Assembly (NCBI GenBank): GCA_031282235.1
Contig: JAITED010000192.1
Span: 1-19,863 of the forward strand
Reading direction: 5' to 3'
DNA length: 19,863 nt
DNA from: Propionibacteriaceae bacterium
Lineage (GTDB): Bacteria; Actinomycetota; Actinomycetes; Propionibacteriales; Propionibacteriaceae
Shown here: positions 5,043-11,152 of the stretch, one piece after another
Layout of the letters: every line of letters begins with the position of its first letter
Position numbering within the stretch: position 1 is the first letter of the stretch
Notes under the pieces: model-generated
The model's input: only the letters and a program-made list of their open reading frames with translations
Told to the model about the DNA's origin: nothing
The model's database searches: none
Program-made: the position numbers and the translations under genes

Positions 5043-7391
5043 ATGCCCACTGAGTACCGCAGCGAAACGTATCGGGTGCTCGCTACTTCGCTCAGCGAGG
5101 TGTTGGGTGGCACCACCGCTAAAGCGCTAGAAAAGCTGGGGTTGTTTAGCGTAGACGACCTGCTGCATCACTTACCTAGGCGTTACCTCTCCGGCACTGA
5201 GACCACCGATTTAGCGACGCTGCGCTCTGGGAGCGCCGTGGCTGTGGTGGCTAAAGTACGGCGGGTGGAGCGCCGCGAGGGGGGGCGTATGCCTCGCTTA
5301 GAGGTGTGGTTGACGGACGGTTCCGCTGACCTGCGCGCCACATTTTTCGGCCGCGACCGGCTCATCGACTGGTGGCAGAAGCAGTTGGCGTTGGGCGTAA
5401 AAGGCATCTTTGTTGGCAAAGTGAGCCTGTTCAACGGGGCGCTACAGCTAGCGCACCCCGACTTCGTGATGTTGGACGAGGCGGGGAACATCGTCGGTCG
5501 CGCCACACAAGAACATGAGGCGATGGTACGGCAAGTGCGCCGGGAGTCGCTGGTAGGCATCTACCGCTCCACCGCGAAGCTGCCGACGTGGCGTATTGCA
5601 GAGTGCGTAGATATTGTGCTGGATGCTATCAAAGATTTACCCGACACCCTGCCAGATGAGGTACGGGAAGCAGAACATTTGCTGAGCTTGTCAGATGCGT
5701 ATCAGGGCGTACACCATCCGAAAGACGAAACGGCACGGATACGCGGCGCCGCTCGGTTAAAGTTCGACGAAGCCTTGGCGCTGCAACTCACGATGGCGTA
5801 TCGCCGTCAGGCCGCTGCGGTGGGGGCCGCTCCGATAATCACCACCCGCGACGACGCGCTGTTGGCCGAGTTCGATGCTGGGTTGCCTTTCCAACTCACC
5901 GCCGGGCAGCGTATGGTTGGCGAGACGATTCGTGCCGAGATGGCGCGTCCCCATCCGATGCAGCGGTTGTTGCAGGGCGAAGTTGGTTCCGGCAAGACGG
6001 TGGTGGCGTTGCGCGCCATGTTGGCGGCGGTGGATGCGGGCTATCAAGCGGTGCTACTGGCACCCACCGAGGTGTTGGCGGGGCAGCATGCCGAAACCAT
6101 CCGCAACCTGCTGGGAACCGCCGCACTGCCAGAGGTGAGACGCCCCCACCCGCGCTCACTACAAGCGATGCTTGATGAACCCTCACTTGAGCAGGCGTTG
6201 CCGTTGGAACCAGCGGAGCGGGAGCTTTCCCCTGCGCACTCTGAATTGAATACGGAAGCTGTCACCACAGCGGTTACTGCTACGGAGGTGGTGCTGCTCA
6301 CCGGCTCTCTCAGCGCGGTGGCGCGCCGTAACGCCCTTAACGCTATCGCCAGCGGGGCGGGGTTGGTGATTGGCACTCATGCGTTGCTGCAATCCCGGGT
6401 GGAGTTCGCCAACTTGGGGCTCATCGTCATCGACGAGCAGCATCGTTTCGGGGTGGAGCAGCGCTCACTGCTTACGTCTAAAGCTAAGACTCATCCGCAT
6501 GTGTTAGTGATGACCGCCACCCCAATCCCGCGTTCCGTGGCCATGACGGTGTTCGGTGACTTAGAAACCCTCACGCTGGCCGAACTCCCCGCAGAGCGCC
6601 AAGAGGTGCTAACTACCGTAGTCAATGCCAGATTGCATCCGAGTTGGTTGGCGCGCGCGTGGGAGCGGGTGCGGGAGGAAGTGGCCAAAGGCCATCAGGT
6701 GTTTGTGGTTTGTCCGCGTATCAGCGCCAAAGACGACGACATTCACGACGACGCAGACGAAACCGACCCCGACCCCGATTGGCAACCATCCGCTGCTGTG
6801 GAACCGTTCTTAGCTGAATTACGGGATACGCTGCCGGGGCTGCGTCTGGAGATGCTGCACGGTCGGCTGAGCGCGGATACGAAAGCCCAAGTGATGAGCG
6901 ATTTCACCGCCGGGCGTATTGACGTATTGGTCTCCACTACTGTCATCGAGGTGGGGGTAGACCAGCCCAACGCCACCATGATGATTGTGATGGACGCCGA
7001 CCGCTTCGGCGTATCGCAGTTGCACCAACTGCGGGGACGTATTGGGCGCGGGGCGTATCCCGGAGTTTGCCTGCTGGTCACACACACCGACCCCAGTTCG
7101 CCCGCTGCGGGGCGGCTAGCTGCCGTCGCTAGCACCCGTGATGGGTTCGCGCTCGCCGAGATTGACCTAGTGCAGCGCCGCGAGGGCGACGTACTTGGTG
7201 CTTCCCAATCCGGCAGCCACTCCACACTGCGGCTGTTGCGCGTCATCGACGATGCCGATTTGATAGGGCACGCCCGCAGCGTCGCCACCCGGCTAGCCGC
7301 CGCTGACCCGGAGCGCACCGACCCCAGACTGGCCGATATGGTGGCCTCCGTTGAGGCGCGCTCCGCTGATGAATGGCTGGAACGTACTTGA
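5043..7391 (+). CDS. recG: ATP-dependent DNA helicase RecG
   Basis: RecG remodels stalled forks, R-loops and Holliday junctions. The 782-residue protein has an N-terminal wedge/OB region (about 60-150), then the helicase core: Walker A GEVGSGKTV near 313-321, the DEQH box near 464 in VIDEQHRFGVEQR, motif III TATPIPRS near 490, motif V TTVIEVGVDQPNA, and motif VI QLRGRIGRG near 662. It is about 90 residues longer than E. coli RecG. Much of the excess is an insert at about 362-412, rich in Glu, Leu and Thr, between motifs Ia and Ib, plus an acidic DDDIHDDADETDPDPDW stretch. The ATG follows a leaderless-type promoter. Its C-terminus looks complete. Confidence 0.96.
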   Translation: MPTEYRSETYRVLATSLSEVLGGTTAKALEKLGLFSVDDLLHHLPRRYLSGTETTDLATLRSGSAVAVVAKVRRVERREGGRMPRLEVWLTDGSADLRATFFGRDRLIDWWQKQLALGVKGIFVGKVSLFNGALQLAHPDFVMLDEAGNIVGRATQEHEAMVRQVRRESLVGIYRSTAKLPTWRIAECVDIVLDAIKDLPDTLPDEVREAEHLLSLSDAYQGVHHPKDETARIRGAARLKFDEALALQLTMAYRRQAAAVGAAPIITTRDDALLAEFDAGLPFQLTAGQRMVGETIRAEMARPHPMQRLLQGEVGSGKTVVALRAMLAAVDAGYQAVLLAPTEVLAGQHAETIRNLLGTAALPEVRRPHPRSLQAMLDEPSLEQALPLEPAERELSPAHSELNTEAVTTAVTATEVVLLTGSLSAVARRNALNAIASGAGLVIGTHALLQSRVEFANLGLIVIDEQHRFGVEQRSLLTSKAKTHPHVLVMTATPIPRSVAMTVFGDLETLTLAELPAERQEVLTTVVNARLHPSWLARAWERVREEVAKGHQVFVVCPRISAKDDDIHDDADETDPDPDWQPSAAVEPFLAELRDTLPGLRLEMLHGRLSADTKAQVMSDFTAGRIDVLVSTTVIEVGVDQPNATMMIVMDADRFGVSQLHQLRGRIGRGAYPGVCLLVTHTDPSSPAAGRLAAVASTRDGFALAEIDLVQRREGDVLGASQSGSHSTLRLLRVIDDADLIGHARSVATRLAAADPERTDPRLADMVASVEARSADEWLERT

Positions 7392-7537
7392 ATCTTGCTT
7401 GAAATGTGCGGATTACGTATATACGAAATGGGTTCCTTTAACTCAAGTATTGCGGTTAAATCGGGCGGCAAACGCCGTAGCAGATGCTCCGTGCGCCACA
7501 CGTATATATTGGCAAACTGCTGTGAGTTGCAGTAGCT

Positions 7538-7543
7538 TATAAT
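7538..7543 (+). promoter_or_regulatory. Consensus -10 TATAAT touching a start codon
   Basis: A perfect TATAAT ends only 2 bases before the ATG at 7546. If used, transcription would start inside the annotated gene. No good -35 is seen at 16-18 base spacing. It may be chance; TATATT at 7504-7509 is another candidate. Confidence 0.3.
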
Positions 7544-7545
7544 GC

Positions 7546-8010
7546 ATGGTTTTCAAGCCCGTTCGTAGCGCCTTATTGGCTGCTGCGGCTTTGACGCTCA
7601 CTGTCACCACCTCCGGTTGTTCACTGTTCAGCCAACCCCGCGATGACAGCGGCACGCTAACCGCCGCGGCAACCATCCACATCAACGAAACCAAAGTGGG
7701 GGACTGCATCGCTGAGTTCCCGGAGTCGGGCGGCGGAATCTCTGATGTCAAAGCGGTGCCCTGCGCCACGGCGCACAACGCCGAAGTCTACGCAAAAACC
7801 GAAAACTCGCTTGCCAGCTCTAAATCGTGGGCTGAGGACTACTGCACCGGCGAGTTCGCTAGCTACATCGGTATCGACTGGAACTCCTCAATCCTTGAAG
7901 CCACCTACGTCGCTCCGCCCTCTGGCAGCACAGACAAAACTCTGGTTTGCATAGTCATGGAACCCGGCGTAACCGACGCCACCACCAGCCTCAGAGGCAG
8001 CGCCAAATAA
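7546..8010 (+). CDS. Septum-formation-family lipoprotein
   Basis: The 154-residue product opens with MVFKPVRSALLAAAALTLTVTTSGC, a signal peptide ending in a lipobox-like TSGC with Cys25, so it is probably a lipoprotein; the -3 position is Thr, not the usual Leu. The mature part has VGDCIAEF, then VKAVPCATAHNAEVYAKT, then YCTGEF and LVCIV. This Cys/His pattern (VGDC ... VPCxxxHxxEV) is typical of the actinobacterial 'septum formation' domain, named for proximity to division genes rather than a proven reaction. The next gene starts directly after its stop, so the two are probably one unit. No ribosome binding site precedes the ATG, so the start is uncertain. Confidence 0.8.
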   Translation: MVFKPVRSALLAAAALTLTVTTSGCSLFSQPRDDSGTLTAAATIHINETKVGDCIAEFPESGGGISDVKAVPCATAHNAEVYAKTENSLASSKSWAEDYCTGEFASYIGIDWNSSILEATYVAPPSGSTDKTLVCIVMEPGVTDATTSLRGSAK

Positions 8011-8355
8011 ATGACTGACCCGGTGGAAAGCGGCGAACAACAGAGTCTGACTGGATTCCCCGCATCCCCGGATGCGGACACCGCCCCATTGGAGTCGTCG
8101 ACTCCCTCCCCGCTGGAACTCCCGCCCATATCCGTCGCCGCCGTCATCGCCCGAATGCTGATAGGCACCCTAGCAACCGCCGCAGTGGCGCTGCTCCTAG
8201 GCTGGCTCATCTGGGAAGTTCTCCTTGACCATAAAATCGACTGGGGTTTCGCCATATTTATGGCCGTCATCATCTCTTTCCCTCCCCAGCTAGCCAGCGG
8301 AATTCAAAAACTGTTACCGCTCCTCACCGCGGCCAGTCGCAAGCGCGCTGCCTGA
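8011..8355 (+). CDS. Small membrane protein of unknown function
   Basis: The ATG follows the preceding stop codon with no gap, a sign of translational coupling. The 114 residues comprise a Pro/Ser/Glu-rich hydrophilic N-terminal part (1-40), one long hydrophobic segment (about 43-68, ending LLLGWLIWEVLL), a short charged turn DHKIDW, a second hydrophobic segment (about 78-95), and a basic tail SRKRAA. This suggests two membrane helices with both ends inside the cell. I recognise no family. Its coupling to the lipoprotein gene points to a joint envelope role, which is inference. Confidence 0.7.
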   Translation: MTDPVESGEQQSLTGFPASPDADTAPLESSTPSPLELPPISVAAVIARMLIGTLATAAVALLLGWLIWEVLLDHKIDWGFAIFMAVIISFPPQLASGIQKLLPLLTAASRKRAA

Positions 8356-8428
8356 CCCCCGTCGTCGCCCGCCGCATTAAACGTGATACGCAGCGTTCGC
8401 CCGCACACAATACGAAACCCATTCATCC

Positions 8429-8470
8429 TATTGAGTAATTTACGCATCGTATTGAGTAAATTACTCAATA
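8429..8470. promoter_or_regulatory. Operator-like palindrome with a second half-site
   Basis: TATTGAGTAA (8450-8459), a central A (8460) and the exact reverse complement (8461-8470) form a 21-bp perfect palindrome. Another TATTGAGTAA starts at 8429, exactly 21 bp upstream, which is two helical turns, and is followed by a partial inverse TTAC. The region is AT-rich against a GC-rich background. The geometry fits binding of a dimeric regulator. It precedes the remnant of a DUF4143 ATPase gene, so it may have been that gene's operator. Confidence 0.6.
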
Positions 8471-8513
8471 AGAGGTATATGCGGGCTGCTCGCTGGGTTG
8501 CGCAAGTTCGACA

Positions 8514-8657
8514 GAAGTGAAAAGCGGACGCGCCAAGCGCCTCAGCGGACTAGCCGCATTCCGTACCGCGTACCCCGCAGCCCGCGGCCTAGTAGTAGGC
8601 GCTCAAGAGTGCTCCATTACCGAGCTTCTAACCGACCAAGTGCCCCTTTTCGATTGA
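8514..8657 (+). pseudogene. 3' remnant of a DUF4143 (AAA_14) ATPase gene
   Basis: The frame reads EVKSGRAKRLSGLAAFRTAY, then PAARGLVVGAQECSITELLTDQ, and ends at a TGA. This matches the C-terminal end of AAA_14/DUF4143 ATPases, where an EVKSG motif of PDDEXK type is followed by a KGLxAFxxxYP-like helix. The upstream Walker A and B parts, normally over 300 residues, are gone. An ATG at 8479 lies in another frame and soon hits a stop. The gene therefore seems to have lost nearly everything between its operator-like palindrome and its last 47 codons. Identification is by recall of the family, not by a search. Confidence 0.6.
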
Positions 8658-8739
8658 GCATCCCGCCGATACGCGGCCTAAACCGTTTTCTCTTTAGTCC
8701 TTCCTATTCCCCCGCTCGCTTGAAGGCGTGAACTGTGGG
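8658..8739. other. Non-coding stretch between the remnant and the operator array
   Basis: I see no gene, RNA or clear repeat here. The stretch is partly pyrimidine-rich (CCTTCCTATTCCCCC near 8699-8713). It links the DUF4143 remnant to the motif array in front of the intact ATPase gene. Confidence 0.4.
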
Positions 8740-8821
8740 GTTTTATCGGTTTTATCCCATTTATGGCAAGTTTTGATAAAACGCAGTAAAACGCAGTAAA
8801 ACGCAGTAAAACGGATAAAAT
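8740..8821 (+). promoter_or_regulatory. Operator array with phased A-tracts and the ATPase promoter
   Basis: GTTTTATC occurs twice in tandem (8740-8747, 8749-8756). Its inverse GATAAAAC follows at 8775-8782, then three exact 10-bp copies of GCAGTAAAAC (8783-8812), then GGATAAAAT (8813-8821). A4 tracts therefore start at 8778, 8788, 8798, 8808 and 8817, close to one helical turn apart, as expected for intrinsically curved DNA. The last copy contains TAAAAT (8816-8821), which ends 6 bases before the ATPase ATG and is the likely -10 of a leaderless promoter. A protein bound to the array would block or tune this promoter. Confidence 0.65.
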
Positions 8822-8827
8822 GGGGGT

Positions 8828-10006
8828 ATGGAACAGCTGAGGAATCCTTATACCCCTAATGCGGGGGCGCAGCCTAGCGTTATGGTGGGGCGCACTGATT
8901 TATTGGAAGCGTTTGAGGTGATGTTGGCGCGGGTGAAGCGGGGGCGTACTGAGCAATCGCTTCTCATCACCGGGCTTAGAGGGGTGGGTAAGACTGTTTT
9001 ACTAGGTGCTTTTCGCAGAAAGGCGTTCAACAGTGACGGTGTCGTTTTGGAGTTGGAAGTTAGTAGACATACCAGCGCGGAGTTTCGCTTAGAAGTTGCT
9101 ACCCGAATGCGAACCGCTTTGCTAGAGGTGTCGCCGCGTACTCGCTGGAGTGAGCGTCTTAAACATGCTGCAGCAGTGCTTAAATCGTTTTCTTTGAACG
9201 TTGACCCGGCTGGCGCAGTGACTGCCGGGTTCGGTGTTGATGCGGTGACAGGTTATGCTGACCACTCTCATTTGGCGCTTGATTTGGCTGATTTGTTTGT
9301 TGCCGTTGGGGAGGCTGCTGCAGACCACGGGCGAGTGATTGTGCTGTTGATAGATGAGATTCAGTTTTTGCTGCGAGACCAATTTGAGGCAGTAATTGAG
9401 GCGCTGCATAAATGTACGCAACGCAATCTGCCCGTAATAATGGTTGGTGCCGGGCTTCCTCATGCGGGCGCGCTGGCTACGAGCGCTAAATCGTATGCGG
9501 AGCGTCTATTCCAGTTTGCGACCATCGGAAACCTATCCCCCGAGGACACCAAAAAAGCGTTTGCTTTACCTGCGGTTGACGAGGGAGCAATATGGGATAA
9601 CGATGCACTGGCGCTTGCGGCGCGCGCTACGGAGGGTTATCCGTATTTTATTCAAGAGCTTGGATATGCAGTCTGGCCTTTAGCGGAAGGGCCGAATATT
9701 ACTTTTCAGGATGTAGTGGATGCCATCCCTGGGTATCAAGCTAAACTCGACCAGTCTTTCTTCCGGGTTCGCTTGGAACGCGCTACCCCGTTGCAAACTC
9801 AATACCTGTTAGCGATGGCAAAGTTGGGCTCTGGGCCACAACGGGCACAAGATGTTGCGGCGGCGATGGGGCGTCCCTCAAACCAACTAGGGCCAGTTCG
9901 TGCTGCTCTTATTGGGCTCGGGCTGTTGTATACGCCGAGTCATGGGTATGCCGCTTTTACCGTGCCCCAGTTCGATAAATACATGTTGCGCATGAGCATA
10001 GAGTGA
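8828..10006 (+). CDS. Orphan AAA ATPase with a probable C-terminal winged helix
   Basis: The 392-residue protein begins MEQLRNPYTPNAGAQPSVMVGR, a start shared by a group of actinobacterial AAA_16-type ATPases of unknown role. Walker A is GLRGVGKT (49-56) and Walker B is VLLIDEIQFL with DEIQ at 176-179. MVGAGLP shortly after is a sensor-like segment. The final 90 residues (from about 305, including AQDVAAAMGRPSNQLGPVRAALIGLGLL) look like a winged helix, as in Orc1/Cdc6-like and STAND proteins. No membrane segment is seen. No ribosome binding site precedes the ATG, and promoter spacing suggests leaderless translation. It has no partner gene. Codon use is somewhat AT-richer than in neighbouring core genes, which may mean transfer. 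DNA binding and autoregulation are inference. Confidence 0.8.
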   Translation: MEQLRNPYTPNAGAQPSVMVGRTDLLEAFEVMLARVKRGRTEQSLLITGLRGVGKTVLLGAFRRKAFNSDGVVLELEVSRHTSAEFRLEVATRMRTALLEVSPRTRWSERLKHAAAVLKSFSLNVDPAGAVTAGFGVDAVTGYADHSHLALDLADLFVAVGEAAADHGRVIVLLIDEIQFLLRDQFEAVIEALHKCTQRNLPVIMVGAGLPHAGALATSAKSYAERLFQFATIGNLSPEDTKKAFALPAVDEGAIWDNDALALAARATEGYPYFIQELGYAVWPLAEGPNITFQDVVDAIPGYQAKLDQSFFRVRLERATPLQTQYLLAMAKLGSGPQRAQDVAAAMGRPSNQLGPVRAALIGLGLLYTPSHGYAAFTVPQFDKYMLRMSIE

Positions 10007-10062
10007 TTGAACCGTCGAGCGGTGGCGCTAAAGCATTGCAGTTTGCGCGGCATGGCTCGATT

Positions 10063-10091
10063 TTGAGTGACTGGCCTAGTCGGGATAGAGT
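10063..10091 (+). promoter_or_regulatory. Probable promoter of the str operon
   Basis: TTGAGT (10063-10068) and TAGAGT (10086-10091) are 17 bases apart, with 4 of 6 matches to each consensus hexamer. Transcription would start near 10098, giving a leader of about 190 bases before rpsL. Confidence 0.5.
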
Positions 10092-10291
10092 GGTTGGCTG
10101 CGCTTGTAAAAAGGGAAACTCTTTTGAGGGCGCGCAGTGCGCACGTGAATCGGTGCTGCTCTCTAGTCGTTGCGAGGGAGGGGCAGAGTTGCGGGGGCAC
10201 AGTGGGGGAAACCCCGACAACATTAGGGCGTGGCGCACCTGTAATCCATAAATATGGGTGTCCACCAGACAACGGATAGGAGCAGGCTGTA
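10092..10291 (+). other. Long leader of the rpsL operon
   Basis: These 200 bases hold no gene. They include a GC-rich self-complementary segment near 10130-10145 (GCGCGCAGTGCGCAC), a G/A-rich run, and a small hairpin with four G-C pairs and a GAAA loop at 10204-10215. AGGAG at 10278-10282 is the rpsL ribosome binding site, 9 bases before the GTG. A regulatory role of the leader is possible but not shown by the sequence. Confidence 0.35.
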
Positions 10292-10663
10292 GTGCCTACA
10301 ATCCAACAGTTGGTCCGCAAGGGCCGCGCTGACAAGGTCAGCAAATCAAAAACTCCGGCGTTGAAGGGTTCTCCCCAGCGCCGTGGAGTGTGCACCAGGG
10401 TGTATACCACCACCCCGAAGAAACCGAACTCCGCGCTGCGGAAGGTCGCCCGTGTGCGGCTCTCCAGCGGCGTCGAAGTCACGGCATATATCCCTGGCGT
10501 TGGCCACAACCTGCAGGAACACTCCATGGTGTTGGTGCGCGGTGGCCGTGTGAAAGACCTCCCCGGGGTGCGCTACAAGATTATTCGTGGTGCCCTTGAC
10601 ACCCAAGGTGTGAAGAACCGCAAGCAGGCTCGGAGCCGCTACGGCGCCAAGAAGGAGAAGTGA
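10292..10663 (+). CDS. rpsL: 30S ribosomal protein S12
   Basis: S12 sits at the decoding centre of the small subunit. The 123-residue sequence is nearly canonical, from MPTIQQLVRKGR through TTTPKKPNSALRKVARVRL to the actinobacterial end SRYGAKKEK. The positions at which substitutions cause streptomycin resistance, Lys43 (in PKKPNSA) and Lys88 (in RVKDLPG), are wild type, as is Pro91. The start is GTG with AGGAG 9 bases upstream. It is the first gene of the str operon; rpsG starts 2 bases after its stop codon. Confidence 0.98.
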   Translation: MPTIQQLVRKGRADKVSKSKTPALKGSPQRRGVCTRVYTTTPKKPNSALRKVARVRLSSGVEVTAYIPGVGHNLQEHSMVLVRGGRVKDLPGVRYKIIRGALDTQGVKNRKQARSRYGAKKEK

Positions 10664-10664
10664 C

Positions 10665-11135
10665 ATGCCACGTAAAGGCCCGGCGCCAAAGCGCCCCGTA
10701 ATCGCTGACCCTGTATACGGCTCCATTCAGGTGAGCCAGTTGGTCGCCAAGATTCTGCTCAACGGCAAAAAGACCGTCGCGCAATCCATCGTATACACCG
10801 CCTTAGAGGGCACCCGCGAAAAGACCGGTGTTGACCCGGTGCAGACCCTCAAGAAGGCGCTCGATAACATACGTCCCCACGTTGAGGTGCGTTCTCGCCG
10901 CGTCGGCGGCGCTACGTATCAGGTGCCCGGTGAGGTGAAACCCGCCCGCGCCAACACCCTCAGCTTGCGTTGGTTGGTGGGCTACGCCCGGCAGCGCCGC
11001 GAAAAGACGATGGCTGACCGTTTGATGAACGAGATTCTGGATGCCTCTAATGGTCTGGGAGCCGCAGTCAAGAAACGGGAAGACACCCACAAGATGGCAG
11101 AAGCGAACCGCGCTTTTGCCCACTATCGCTGGTGA
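10665..11135 (+). CDS. rpsG: 30S ribosomal protein S7
   Basis: S7 binds the 3' domain of 16S rRNA and nucleates assembly of the 30S head. The 156-residue protein has the expected MPRKGPAPKR start, the LNGKKTVAQSIVY helix, the VEVRSRRVGGATYQVP beta-hairpin and the HKMAEANRAFAHYRW end. It is the usual actinobacterial length. AAGGAGAAG at the end of rpsL serves as its ribosome binding site, so the two genes are tightly coupled. fusA follows 17 bases later. Confidence 0.98.
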   Translation: MPRKGPAPKRPVIADPVYGSIQVSQLVAKILLNGKKTVAQSIVYTALEGTREKTGVDPVQTLKKALDNIRPHVEVRSRRVGGATYQVPGEVKPARANTLSLRWLVGYARQRREKTMADRLMNEILDASNGLGAAVKKREDTHKMAEANRAFAHYRW

Positions 11136-11152
11136 TTTGAAGAAAGAACTAT

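Noticed and set aside
6743..7501. Open frame of 252 codons antisense to recG
   Set aside because: It is Ser/Arg-rich, has no domain pattern and lies opposite conserved helicase motifs V and VI.
8781..8821. A small CRISPR-like or iteron array
   Set aside because: The repeats are only 10 bp and directly abut, with no spacers. They overlap a promoter, and no cas or replication initiator gene is present.
10204..10215. GAAA-tetraloop hairpin in the rpsL leader as a riboswitch part
   Set aside because: Four base pairs are too few, and no surrounding conserved architecture could be recognised.
10414..10563. Streptomycin-resistance substitutions in rpsL
   Set aside because: Lys43, Lys88 and Pro91 are all the wild-type residues.
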